Shown in pieces: positions 1 through 8,176 of a stretch of 32,792 bases of DNA. The DNA lies in NCBI GenBank assembly GCA_015662905.1, contig DQTE01000130.1:1-32792 (forward strand), in the 5' to 3' direction. Below the pieces are notes generated by a model, which saw nothing but the letters and a program-made list of their open reading frames with translations, made no database searches and was not told where the DNA came from. A program made the translations under genes and the position numbers. Numbering within the stretch: position 1 is the stretch's first letter; every line of letters starts with the position of its first letter. Source of the stretch: Crocinitomix sp. (GTDB lineage Bacteria > Bacteroidota > Bacteroidia > Flavobacteriales_D > Crocinitomicaceae).

Positions 1-97
1 TAAGAGGTTCTTTTTTGAGAAACTTAAAATTGATGCTAAAATATCAATAAATACGGTGTGATTTTGATCGACTAAATTTATTTAGGACAGCTACGTT

Positions 98-1126
98 TTA
101 TAATCTATGAATAAACCCATCAGGGTTAATAAACCTTAGACTAATTTCAAAACCACCTCTGTAATTTGAGTAATTATTTAATTTAGAAATATTTACGTCA
201 TAGGATAATCCTACGGAAAAATTTGCCATATTAAAGTAAACTTGCGGAATTAAGGCATCTAAAATATTAGTCACTCTAAAATTTAATCCTGCAGAAAAAG
301 ACGATTCATTTGAGTGAGAGGTAAATTTTGAAGCTGGTTTTATAATGTATTTAACCATACTACCGAAAACAATTTCACTTTGTTTATTTTGGTATTGAAA
401 TAAAAAGTTTGGGTATAAATATAGTGATTCGTGTATTGGTAAAAGCACGTCAGAGTGAAACACAAACTTCATAGGTAATTTAGCTTCTCCAGAATATAAA
501 GAGAATTTTGGTTTATTGACATGAAAAATGGCAAAGCCAACTCTGGCATGATTTGGGCTAAATGCAATGATGTTATTATCTTTCTTATGATACCACCAAG
601 TAATACCGGCTCCAATGTCTCCATAAGAAAAAGGTGTAAATCCTACGCCTTCACCATTAAAAATAGCAGGGTCATAATTTAGTCCATTGTATTGGCTAGC
701 CCATTGCATTTTAGTTGGGTCAATTCCAATCCTTGATTGGTTGGCCTGTATCCCCATTGATAATCTTGAATTTCGAGTTGTTTTAATCAGTACTGAAAAG
801 TCTAAGCCTACAAGTGTATTTCCTAATTCAACATCTCCGCTCACGTCTTTAAAAAAATGTAAACCAGCAGCATAAAATACTGTTTTTTTCGTAAACCCTG
901 TTTTTCCAAAAGAAAATTCAGCAGAGGCGCCATAGGTACGATAGGTCTTATTTATTGTCCTCCACTGATCTTTCCAATTCATTTCAGCTTTTACATTACC
1001 TAAAAAAGTACCTGTTAACGCTGGATTTGTTTGATAAGTAGCTCTAGTTAATTGAGAAAAATGAATATCTTGACCAAACACAAATATTGGCAATAACAAA
1101 AAGATATTGAAAACTATTTTATTCAT
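98..1126 (-). CDS. PorP/SprF family outer-membrane protein
   Basis: Predicted 342-residue outer-membrane beta-barrel of the PorP/SprF family, whose characterised members serve type IX secretion and gliding in Bacteroidota. The protein opens with a signal peptide ending near FVFGQ, followed by the family hallmark QDIHFSQL and then TNPALTG (about residues 19-40). Alternating hydrophobic/aromatic strands run to a C-terminal segment ending in RFINPDGFIHRL. Length fits the family (about 300-350 aa). The ATG at 1126 directly precedes the signal peptide. It is the last minus-strand gene here and lies behind a strong terminator (1188-1222), so it probably has its own promoter. Genomes in this phylum carry many paralogues, often each paired with a large adhesin-like gene. 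None is visible nearby, so the specific partner is unknown. The family call is firm; a direct role in secretion is inferred. Confidence 0.88.
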   Translation of the reverse strand: MNKIVFNIFLLLPIFVFGQDIHFSQLTRATYQTNPALTGTFLGNVKAEMNWKDQWRTINKTYRTYGASAEFSFGKTGFTKKTVFYAAGLHFFKDVSGDVELGNTLVGLDFSVLIKTTRNSRLSMGIQANQSRIGIDPTKMQWASQYNGLNYDPAIFNGEGVGFTPFSYGDIGAGITWWYHKKDNNIIAFSPNHARVGFAIFHVNKPKFSLYSGEAKLPMKFVFHSDVLLPIHESLYLYPNFLFQYQNKQSEIVFGSMVKYIIKPASKFTSHSNESSFSAGLNFRVTNILDALIPQVYFNMANFSVGLSYDVNISKLNNYSNYRGGFEISLRFINPDGFIHRL

Positions 1127-1187
1127 TTATGTTTTAACTATACTATAGTATAACAATTAAAGTTACATTTTGTTACTTTTATTCGTA

Positions 1188-1222
1188 AAAAAAACATTCT
1201 AAACTGTTTAGAATGTTTTTTT
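1188..1222 (-). terminator. Rho-independent terminator downstream of accC
   Basis: Perfect 16-bp stem (1188-1203 with 1207-1222) with a 3-nt loop. The core AACATTCTAAA pairs with its complement. On the minus strand it continues into an eight-T run. It sits 20 bp after the accC stop and separates that unit from the PorP/SprF gene. The A/T-flanked symmetry means it could also act on the plus strand. Confidence 0.85.
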
Positions 1223-1241
1223 AAAAAATATTTAGTCAATA

Positions 1242-2576
1242 TTACATTTCAAAAGTTTCCATAAATTTAGTGGTAAAGTCACCTTTTCTAAATTTTTCGT
1301 CTTTCATTAATTTTTGATGAAAAGGGATAGTTGTTTTAATACCATCAATGAAGTATTCTTCAAGCGCTCTTTCCATTTTTCTTATAGCTTCTTCTCTTGT
1401 TTGTGCAACAGTAATCAATTTAGCAATCATAGAATCATAATATGGAGGTATTACATATCCCGCATAACAGTGTGTATCAATTCTTACTCCATGACCACCT
1501 GGTTGATGGTATTCAGTTATTTTTCCAGGAGATGGTCTAAAATCATTAAAAGGATCTTCAGCATTTATTCTACATTGTATAGCATGCATTTGAGGATAAT
1601 ATGCTTCTTTTTCTATTTTGTCACCAGCAGCTAATTTAATTTGCTCTTTAATTAAGTCATAATTAATAACTTCTTCCGTTATGGTATGTTCAACTTGAAT
1701 ACGTGTATTCATCTCCATAAAATAAAAATCACGGTTTTTATCAACTAAAAACTCTACTGTTCCTACACCTTCATATTTTACAGCTTTTGCCGCTTTTACA
1801 GCTGCTTTTCCCATCTTATCTCTTAATTTATCAGTCATGAAAGCGGATGGTGTTTCTTCTACTAGTTTTTGATGACGTCTTTGAATTGAGCAGTCTCTTT
1901 CAGATAAGTGACAAGCATTTCCGTATTTGTCGCCAGCAATTTGAATTTCAATATGACGTGGTTCTTCAATGAATTTTTCCATATACATACCATCATTTCC
2001 GAAAGCAGCTTTAGATTCTTGTCTTGCAGAGTTCCAGTGTTCCTCCATTTCATCTTCTGACCAAACGATACGCATACCTTTACCTCCGCCACCAGCGGTT
2101 GCTTTAATCATAACAGGATACTTAATTTTTTTAGCTGTTTTTTTAGCGTCAGCTAAATCTTTAAGTAAACCCTTTGATCCAGGAATACAAGGGACACCTG
2201 CCTCAATCATTGTGGCTTTGGCAGAAGATTTATCTCCCATCCCCTCAATCATTTCTGGAGAGGCACCAATAAACTTGATCCCGTTTTCTTCACATATTCT
2301 TGAGAATTTTGCATTTTCAGATAAAAAGCCATATCCTGGATGAATGGCATCTGCATTTGTAATTTCAGCAGCAGCAATTACCTTAGCAATATCTAAATAC
2401 GATTCTGATGATGGAGGTGGGCCAATACATACTGCTTCATCAGCAAACCTAACATGTAAAGAATCTTTATCAGCTGTAGAATAAATTGCTACAGTTTTTA
2501 TTCCCATTTCTTTACAAGTTCTTATTACACGTAGTGCTATTTCACCACGATTTGCTATTAATATTTTTTTAAACAT
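1242..2576 (-). CDS. accC: Biotin carboxylase, acetyl-CoA carboxylase subunit
   Basis: ATP-dependent carboxylation of the biotin on BCCP, the first half-reaction of acetyl-CoA carboxylase, in the cytoplasm. The N-terminal domain begins [15 protein letters not shown]. The ATP-grasp glycine loop GGGGKG is at residues 162-167. The metal/substrate motif [10 protein letters not shown] is at 288-297, matching the E. coli positions E288, N290 and R292. RINAED follows in the C-terminal part. I chose the ATG at 2576 (444 aa, E. coli 449). A TTG at 2594 would add only six residues and is not conserved-looking. It follows accB by 78 bp in the same direction, consistent with an accB-accC operon ending at the hairpin 1188-1222. 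All catalytic motifs appear intact. Pyruvate and propionyl carboxylases share this fold, but the separate BCCP gene and fabH context favour accC. Confidence 0.96.
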   Translation of the reverse strand: MFKKILIANRGEIALRVIRTCKEMGIKTVAIYSTADKDSLHVRFADEAVCIGPPPSSESYLDIAKVIAAAEITNADAIHPGYGFLSENAKFSRICEENGIKFIGASPEMIEGMGDKSSAKATMIEAGVPCIPGSKGLLKDLADAKKTAKKIKYPVMIKATAGGGGKGMRIVWSEDEMEEHWNSARQESKAAFGNDGMYMEKFIEEPRHIEIQIAGDKYGNACHLSERDCSIQRRHQKLVEETPSAFMTDKLRDKMGKAAVKAAKAVKYEGVGTVEFLVDKNRDFYFMEMNTRIQVEHTITEEVINYDLIKEQIKLAAGDKIEKEAYYPQMHAIQCRINAEDPFNDFRPSPGKITEYHQPGGHGVRIDTHCYAGYVIPPYYDSMIAKLITVAQTREEAIRKMERALEEYFIDGIKTTIPFHQKLMKDEKFRKGDFTTKFMETFEM

Positions 2577-2654
2577 AAATCTTTTTTTTATCAATACTAT
2601 AAACTGTTAACAACAGTATTTTAAATTTTCTATAAAATATAAAATTGATTTACA

Positions 2655-3143
2655 TTATGATGGGTCAACCAAAAATAAAGGTTGGTCATACTCTACAGGA
2701 GTTTGATCATCAACTAAAATTTTAACAATTTTACCTGATATTTCGGATTCGATTTCGTTAAACAATTTCATAGCTTCAATCACACATAAAACATCTCCAC
2801 TTGAAATAGAGTCACCAACATTTACAAACACATCTTTGTCAGGCGAAGGTCTTCTATAAAAAGTTCCAATCATTGGAGATTTTATAGTTACAAATTTTGA
2901 ATCATCAGTTGAATCATCAGATGTTACTTTATTTTCAGATGCTTCAGGTGTAGTAACAGGTGGTTGAACGATTGGTTGTTGAGGTTGAGCTTGGACCATA
3001 TTAACAGGAGCTTGAACCATAACTTGTTCAACAGGGTTATCAGTTTTTATTGTGATTTTAAAATCACCTTGTTCCATACTTACTTCAGACACGCCTGATT
3101 TTGAAACAAATTTAATTAAGTTTTGAATTTCTTTTAAATCCAT
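2655..3143 (-). CDS. accB: Biotin carboxyl carrier protein of acetyl-CoA carboxylase
   Basis: The 162-residue carrier that shuttles carboxy-biotin between biotin carboxylase and the carboxyltransferase. The N-terminal segment (1-35) starts MDLKEIQNLI as in other AccB proteins. Residues about 40-83 form a flexible linker rich in Q, P, V and T. The C-terminal biotinyl domain (about 84-162) contains EAMKLFNEIE, with the biotinylated lysine at residue 126, and the typical SPMIGTFYRRPSP strand. E. coli AccB is 156 aa. It lies 22 bp downstream of fabH and upstream of accC on the same strand, so the three are likely cotranscribed. No defects are seen. Confidence 0.96.
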   Translation of the reverse strand: MDLKEIQNLIKFVSKSGVSEVSMEQGDFKITIKTDNPVEQVMVQAPVNMVQAQPQQPIVQPPVTTPEASENKVTSDDSTDDSKFVTIKSPMIGTFYRRPSPDKDVFVNVGDSISSGDVLCVIEAMKLFNEIESEISGKIVKILVDDQTPVEYDQPLFLVDPS

Positions 3144-3165
3144 AATATTTTAGTTTTGAGTTTAT

Positions 3166-4164
3166 TTATTTTTTTGTATCGTAAGCCCATTTTATGTAGA
3201 TAGCTCCCCAAGTAAAACCTCCTCCAAATGCAGCTAAAACAATATTGTCCCCTTTTTTTAATTTATCTTCCCATTCCCATAAACACAAAGGGATTGTTCC
3301 TGAAGTTGTGTTTCCATACTTTTGGATGTTAATCATAACCTTGTCTTTATCAAGTCCCATTCTTCTTGTTGTAGCATCAATAATTCTTAGGTTAGCTTGG
3401 TGTGGAACTAAGTAAGCTACATCCTCACTTGAAAGATTGTTTTTTTTCATAATTTCAGCAGAAACATCAGCCATGTTTCTAACAGCATGTTTAAAAACAG
3501 TTTGTCCGTCTTGGAACATATACATACCTTCAGATTCTGCATTTTCTTTAGTTACAGGTTCTTTTGATCCTCCTATTTTTTGAACTAAAGAGTTTCTGCC
3601 ACTACCATCAACCTTTAAGATGGAGTCTTTTATTCCATATCCTTCTGTATCTGGTTCAAGTAATACGCCTCCTGCACCGTCTCCAAAAAGAATACAAGTA
3701 GTCCTATCTTTATAGTTAACAATGCTAGACATTATGTCTCCACCAATAACGATAACTTTTTGGGCACTTTCATTTTCAATAAATTGTTTGCCAGTTTCTA
3801 AAGTAAACAAAAAACCTGAACAGGCAGCATTTACATCAAAGCCCCATGCGTTAGTAGCCCCAACTTTATCACAAATAATATTTGAAGCAGATGGGAATCT
3901 ATAATCGGCAGTAATTGTACCAACAATTATCATATCAATTTCCTTAGGTGAAATTCCTCTTTTTTTGCAAATTCCTTTAACCACTTCAGCGCCCAAGTCT
4001 GATAGTGCTTGACCTTTAGAGACAATTCTTCTTTCTTTTATTCCTGTTCTAGACACGATCCATTCATCATTGGTGTCCACCATTTTTTCAAGGTCAGCAT
4101 TTGTAAGTTTTTTTTCAGGTACGTAACCATGAACAGATGTTATTGCGGCTGTTATATTATTCAT
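3166..4164 (-). CDS. fabH: Beta-ketoacyl-ACP synthase III
   Basis: Condenses acetyl-CoA with malonyl-ACP to start fatty-acid elongation. The 332-aa protein has the KAS III catalytic triad: Cys115 in NAACSGF, His255 in VPHQAN and Asn285 in YGNTTSG. The family N-terminal TNDEWIVSRTGI (32-42) is present, as is the GDGAGGVLLE loop (161-170). It is the first gene after the terminator that ends the DUF177-rpmF unit, and is followed closely by accB and accC. Many bacteria place plsX between rpmF and fabH; it is missing here. Bacteroidota usually carry more than one fabH paralogue, so this copy may not be the only one. Function is well supported by intact active-site motifs. Confidence 0.95.
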   Translation of the reverse strand: MNNITAAITSVHGYVPEKKLTNADLEKMVDTNDEWIVSRTGIKERRIVSKGQALSDLGAEVVKGICKKRGISPKEIDMIIVGTITADYRFPSASNIICDKVGATNAWGFDVNAACSGFLFTLETGKQFIENESAQKVIVIGGDIMSSIVNYKDRTTCILFGDGAGGVLLEPDTEGYGIKDSILKVDGSGRNSLVQKIGGSKEPVTKENAESEGMYMFQDGQTVFKHAVRNMADVSAEIMKKNNLSSEDVAYLVPHQANLRIIDATTRRMGLDKDKVMINIQKYGNTTSGTIPLCLWEWEDKLKKGDNIVLAAFGGGFTWGAIYIKWAYDTKK

Positions 4165-4217
4165 TTAAACTTTTTTTTGGTAGATAATTTTGTTCACTAA
4201 TTGTTTAATTAAGGCTG

Positions 4218-4225
4218 TAAATGTA
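4218..4225 (-). promoter_or_regulatory. Weak candidate -7 element for fabH-accB-accC
   Basis: Minus-strand TACATTTA, one mismatch from the Bacteroidota -7 consensus TAnnTTTG, 54-61 bp upstream of the fabH start and downstream of the rpmF terminator. A promoter is expected in this 155-bp gap because transcription from rpmF should end upstream. No convincing -33 TTG was found, so the exact site is uncertain. Confidence 0.3.
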
Positions 4226-4317
4226 TTAAAAAAAGAATAAAATTAGTTAAATTTTGTGTTTTTTAATTAAAAAACTATTCTTTTTTTGTTTTAAGATCTT
4301 ATAAAACATATACAAAC

Positions 4318-4347
4318 AAAAAAAGCTTACTAATTCAATAGTAAGCT
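4318..4347 (-). terminator. Rho-independent terminator of rpmF
   Basis: Nine-bp stem AGCTTACTA (4324-4332) with TAGTAAGCT (4339-4347) and a 6-nt loop. On the minus strand the stem is followed by a T-rich tract (TTTTTTTGTTTG). It lies 27 bp past the rpmF stop, so the DUF177-rpmF unit is separated from fabH. Confidence 0.8.
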
Positions 4348-4373
4348 AAATAATGTTTAGTTAAAGGTGTTTT

Positions 4374-4565
4374 TTAGATTGCTACTTCTTTCTCAGCAAC
4401 TACTTTACCTTTGTAGTATAGTTTTCCTTCATGCCAAAAAGCTCTGTGGAATAAATGTGGTTGACCAGTTGTTGGGCAAGTCGAAATATTAGCTGCCACA
4501 GCTTTTACGTGAGTTCTTCTTTTGTCTCTTCTCGTTTTTGAGATTTTTCTCTTTGGATGTGCCAT
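4374..4565 (-). CDS. rpmF: 50S ribosomal protein L32
   Basis: Small basic protein of the large ribosomal subunit, 63 aa. The start [19 protein letters not shown] is diagnostic for L32. Zinc-binding L32 proteins carry two CxxC pairs. This one keeps a single Cys (residue about 29, in STCPTTGQ), while the other positions are not Cys, so it is the form expected not to bind zinc, as is usual in flavobacteria. It begins 6 bp after the DUF177 stop, in the DUF177-rpmF order found across bacteria. It is followed by a clear terminator. No anomaly beyond the lost zinc ligands. Confidence 0.96.
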   Translation of the reverse strand: MAHPKRKISKTRRDKRRTHVKAVAANISTCPTTGQPHLFHRAFWHEGKLYYKGKVVAEKEVAI

Positions 4566-4571
4566 TTTATC

Positions 4572-5117
4572 TTATTTTTTAAACTTCAAATTATTTAATT
4601 GTGACCACCTAGGGTCTATGTTATTTGTATTATTTGTGATTGATTCAGATGAAGTTTGTTCGTCTTTCTCAACCAATAAATATTTATTAATTTCTTCCAA
4701 CATTATTTGATTACACTCACCTTTTTTATGGAGTCTTTTAGATGGGATTGATAATGAGATGAATTCATAAATAGGTTGCATTATATCAATTTCTATTTCA
4801 TTGTGATATACACTAATTACTTTTTCATCATCAAATTCAGTTTCAGTAAATTTATATATAATTTCGTCATCTGACTTAATTGGTAAATCCACATTGTCAG
4901 TACATCTATCACACATTATTTTTACTGTTCCCGTCAGACTAAAGTTTGCTATCATCATTGTTTGTTGCTTTTCTAATTCAATTTCAACAATAACTTTAGC
5001 ACCTTTAATGTCAGTATATTCAAACTGTTCAAAGAACTCATCCCTAATGTTAAAGGTAAATGTGTGAAGTCCATCTTTAAGACTTGTAAATTTAATCTTA
5101 TAATCTTTATTCTTCAT
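4572..5117 (-). CDS. DUF177/YceD family protein (23S rRNA accumulation)
   Basis: 181-aa DUF177 protein. E. coli YceD, from the same family, affects 23S rRNA accumulation; the biochemical role is not settled. Seen here: the family C-x-x-C pair MCDRC (about residues 85-89) within a beta-rich first half, an acidic middle, and the C-terminal DPRWSQL motif, which is highly characteristic of the family in this phylum. The ATG at 5117 gives the expected N-terminus. Immediate linkage to rpmF (6 bp) is the conserved arrangement and implies co-expression with a ribosomal protein. The identification rests on both motif and context. Confidence 0.9.
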   Translation of the reverse strand: MKNKDYKIKFTSLKDGLHTFTFNIRDEFFEQFEYTDIKGAKVIVEIELEKQQTMMIANFSLTGTVKIMCDRCTDNVDLPIKSDDEIIYKFTETEFDDEKVISVYHNEIEIDIMQPIYEFISLSIPSKRLHKKGECNQIMLEEINKYLLVEKDEQTSSESITNNTNNIDPRWSQLNNLKFKK

Positions 5118-5137
5118 CTACCTAAAAAATAGGAGTG

Positions 5138-5145
5138 CAAATATA
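5138..5145 (-). promoter_or_regulatory. Candidate -7 element for DUF177-rpmF
   Basis: On the minus strand the sequence TATATTTG is an exact match to the Bacteroidota/Flavobacterium -7 consensus TAnnTTTG, 21-28 bp upstream of the DUF177 ATG. No TTG at the expected -33 spacing is visible. The short leader this predicts is typical for the phylum. Confidence 0.5.
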
Positions 5146-5257
5146 TTAATTATTTTTTAAATACTATTCTTTTGAACAAAATTATTTTACAAGTAGTTGT
5201 GAAAATACACTTTTCAATAAAAAACATCCTTAAATGCGAGTTTACATTTTGTTTTCT

Positions 5258-6721
5258 TTAATCTATGTATTTATCCACTAAATACAACATAGTAGCCATT
5301 GCAGCGCTTCCTAGTTCTAACTCTCTTTTGTTAACAGTTTCAAAAACATCAGCTTCAGTGTGATGATAATTAAAATAACGTTGTGAGCTAATAGCCATGC
5401 CCAACTGAAGCATGTTGGGGTAGTATTCTCTCAAAGGATTAATATCAACTCCCCCATAACCTTTATCAAATTTATATAATTGAAAAATATACAATAATTC
5501 TTTAAATGATTTAATAAAAGCCAGTTGTTTGTCATTTCCTACTATATCAAAACCAATTGGTAAAAATCCACCTCTATCAGATTCTATGGCGCATATATGT
5601 TTTTCCCCCTTTTCTTTACAAAGCTTAGCATAAGTTTTTCCACCCATATTACCGTTTTCTTCATTCATAAAAAGTACCAACCTTAAAGTGTGATTTGGAC
5701 GATAGCCTATAACTTTTAATAATCTTAAAGCTTCAATTGAGTGAGTAATTCCTGCGCCATCATCATGAGCGCCCTCACCAACATCCCAAGAGTCTAGATG
5801 GCCACCAAATGTAATAATGTTATTATCTTTATTACCTGTCATTTCGGCAATGACGTTGTATGAGTCTATATTGTTTAACATTTTACAATCCATTTCAATT
5901 TTAAGGGTAACTTTTCCTTTTTTTAGCCAATTGCTTAATTGGTTTGAATGAGAGGTACTTATAGCAGCGGCAGGAATTTTTTCAACTTCATCATTATAGC
6001 TCATAACACCAGTATGAGGGTAGTGGTCAATGGGGGTTGCTAAAGAACGAATAATAACGGCAATTGCTCCTTTTTTTGATGCTTCAACAGCACCATATCC
6101 ACGAATGGGATAGCACGCACCATAAGCTTTAAAAGTTTGTAGCAATGATTGATCAAAGGGTTGATTGATAAACACAATTTTGTTTTTTACTTTCTTAGGA
6201 TTGGCTTGCTTTAAATCAGAGAGCGTATTGAATTCGATTAACTCTCCTTCTAATATTCCATTTGTCCCTATTGAACCGCCAAGGGCTAAAACGTCTAACT
6301 TAAGGATTTCACTTTTGCTGTTAATTGCCCATGCCACCTCCTTTGTGCCCCTTTCCCAGTGAGGGACTTTTATTTTTTGAAGATAAACTTTGTCAAATCC
6401 GTAAGATTTTAAAACTTTTTCAGCCCAATAAATTGCCATTTCAGCTTCAGCTGATCCAGTAATTCTTGCGCCTATTTTTTTACATAATTCTTTTAGGATT
6501 ATATATGACTTCCCTTTAACTAATGCTTCTGAGTAGATTTTTGCGATAAATAGAGAATCGTTCTTTGTGTCAATATTTGGTGTGTCTTGTGTTTTGTCAT
6601 CAATGTTTAATTTGCAAGTTAATTTATTATTGTACGATAATTTGAGTTGTACAGATGAAAAAATCACTATTGCGGTTATAAGTGATATAACTAATACTAC
6701 TGATTTTAATCTATTGGTCAT
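5258..6721 (-). CDS. M28 family zinc metallopeptidase, carboxypeptidase Q-like
   Basis: Predicted exported or membrane-anchored exopeptidase. An N-terminal hydrophobic stretch (about residues 7-25) acts as signal or anchor. A PA-like insert covers roughly 150-270. The zinc-peptidase core follows with GGHLDSWDVGEGAHDDGAG in two parts: His308 in GGHLDSW and Asp320 in AHDDGAG. Glu354/Glu355 are in MNEENGN, Asp382 in ESDRGG and a C-terminal His in NYHHTEAD (about 453-454). These blocks match the plasma glutamate carboxypeptidase (carboxypeptidase Q) subgroup closely, and all metal ligands are present. The ATG at 6721 is chosen; a TTG at 6739 would add six residues. It lies 122 bp downstream of the tolC-like gene and could be in that unit or separate. 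Automatic pipelines may name it an M20/M25/M40 hydrolase. Confidence 0.88.
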   Translation of the reverse strand: MTNRLKSVVLVISLITAIVIFSSVQLKLSYNNKLTCKLNIDDKTQDTPNIDTKNDSLFIAKIYSEALVKGKSYIILKELCKKIGARITGSAEAEMAIYWAEKVLKSYGFDKVYLQKIKVPHWERGTKEVAWAINSKSEILKLDVLALGGSIGTNGILEGELIEFNTLSDLKQANPKKVKNKIVFINQPFDQSLLQTFKAYGACYPIRGYGAVEASKKGAIAVIIRSLATPIDHYPHTGVMSYNDEVEKIPAAAISTSHSNQLSNWLKKGKVTLKIEMDCKMLNNIDSYNVIAEMTGNKDNNIITFGGHLDSWDVGEGAHDDGAGITHSIEALRLLKVIGYRPNHTLRLVLFMNEENGNMGGKTYAKLCKEKGEKHICAIESDRGGFLPIGFDIVGNDKQLAFIKSFKELLYIFQLYKFDKGYGGVDINPLREYYPNMLQLGMAISSQRYFNYHHTEADVFETVNKRELELGSAAMATMLYLVDKYID

Positions 6722-6843
6722 AATGTGTATTTTTTGCAATATACTAATTGTTGTGTTATTTTTAAAAAGAAAATTAAAAATCTAAAAATTCAAAAAATAG
6801 TTTAAATTTAAATGATTTAAATTATGAGATATAAATGAGTATT

Positions 6844-8163
6844 TTAACTGGTGTATTCTTGAGAAATTTGTCCTGTAATTCTCAATAAATCGTAATGAGA
6901 TTTTAAAGCGTTGAATAACTGATCGAAATAAGATAAGACCGAGCGCTGGTATGATGTTTTTATATCATTCAAGTTAAAGACATTAATTAATCCTAAATTG
7001 TATTTTTCCTTTCCTAATTCCCAAAGTTTTTCGGCGTGTTTAACCATTTTAAAAGACATTTCTTCAATTTGTATTTGTGTATTATACAATTCTATAATTC
7101 CTTTTAATTGGTGCGCTAATTTTAACTCTAATTCCTTAACCTGAAGTTCGGCAGTTTTATATTGGATTTTAGAAATTTCAACGGCTCTTTTTTTATTCCA
7201 ACCATTAAATAAAATATAATTAGCATTAATGCCCCCGTAATAATTAATGGCACTTGTATTTACATCTTGATTTTGATTGCCGAGTAATTTAATGTAACTT
7301 GATGATGGAGAGTATCCTAAATTTAAGGTTACAACAGGGTAATAAGCTGTTTTTTTAGCTTTAATTTCCAAATCTTGCAACTCTAAATTAATGTATTGAT
7401 TTTTTAAGTTTTGATTAGACATTTTCATCATTTGTAAGAGTTTTTCGTACTTTAGGTTAGTAGTTGTAAACTCTAATTTGTCAGTTAATATATAGTCTGA
7501 CTCAATAGATTCTGCCATTAATAGATTTAGATTACGTTTTGCGTTTTTAAGTGCTAATTTTTGTACTAAAAGATTTGTAGAATCACTTAATACTTGGTTT
7601 TCAAATTCTAATAAATCAAAAGAAGAATTAGTGCCTAAGTTACTTTTTAGTTTGAAATAGGATAATTTTTGTTTAGAGAAGTTTAATAAATTTTCAACTA
7701 CGTTTAATTTTCTTTTTTGAACTATTGCTGTATAGTAGGCTATAATCACATCATAAATTGTATTTTCAATAACTACAATAGCGTTTCCATTAGTTTGTTC
7801 TTCAAGTTGTTCTAGTTTTGTTTTACTTATTCTTATTCCAAAGCCATTAAAAATGGTCCAATTCATGTCAACAGATAATTTTAGGTTGTTAGAAAAGACA
7901 TTGCCGGGAAAAAAAGTAAATGGGTTGTTACTATTGTCAGCAATATTAGCATTATCACCAACATTTAGAGAAAATGTAGGAGAAAAACCTGCACTATACC
8001 AGTTATTCTGGAGTCTGGCTGATTCTTGATTTGTTTTTACAAGTTTTATTTGATAGTTATTTTCAAGTGCCTTGTTTATTGCTTGTTTTAAACTCAATTT
8101 CTCTTGACTTATACTCCAAATAGAACAATAAAGTAAAGTGAAAATTAAAAGGGTGTATTTCAT
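6844..8163 (-). CDS. TolC-family outer-membrane efflux protein
   Basis: Predicted 439-aa outer-membrane channel with periplasmic helical barrel, the exit duct of tripartite efflux or type I secretion machines. A signal peptide (about 1-20, ending SISQ) leads into the TolC-type start LSLKQAINKALENNYQI. Two related halves follow, each with long amphipathic helices (about 120-230 and 330-430) separated by beta segments such as LNLGYSPSSS and the repeat NWTIFNGF/NYILFNGW. Length is normal for OEP proteins. The gene starts 13 bp after the M42 peptidase stop, so the two are likely cotranscribed. No membrane-fusion or inner-membrane pump gene is adjacent, making this an orphan TolC whose partners lie elsewhere. 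Confidence 0.9.
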   Translation of the reverse strand: MKYTLLIFTLLYCSIWSISQEKLSLKQAINKALENNYQIKLVKTNQESARLQNNWYSAGFSPTFSLNVGDNANIADNSNNPFTFFPGNVFSNNLKLSVDMNWTIFNGFGIRISKTKLEQLEEQTNGNAIVVIENTIYDVIIAYYTAIVQKRKLNVVENLLNFSKQKLSYFKLKSNLGTNSSFDLLEFENQVLSDSTNLLVQKLALKNAKRNLNLLMAESIESDYILTDKLEFTTTNLKYEKLLQMMKMSNQNLKNQYINLELQDLEIKAKKTAYYPVVTLNLGYSPSSSYIKLLGNQNQDVNTSAINYYGGINANYILFNGWNKKRAVEISKIQYKTAELQVKELELKLAHQLKGIIELYNTQIQIEEMSFKMVKHAEKLWELGKEKYNLGLINVFNLNDIKTSYQRSVLSYFDQLFNALKSHYDLLRITGQISQEYTS

Positions 8164-8176
8164 TGTAACAATTCTT

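Noticed and set aside
2-61. C-terminal tail of a plus-strand gene entering from the left (about 19 codons ending in TGA at 59-61)
   Set aside because: Too short to judge, no recognisable motif, and another frame is also open over part of it. The 97 bp before the PorP/SprF stop hold nothing I can support.
1314-1634. Open frames of 60-125 codons antisense to accC, fabH, the peptidases and other genes
   Set aside because: They mirror conserved genes on the other strand, show no family motifs or plausible start context and are explained by codon bias.
2577-2594. Upstream TTG start for accC
   Set aside because: The ATG at 2576 gives the canonical [12 protein letters not shown]-terminus; the six extra residues are not family-like.
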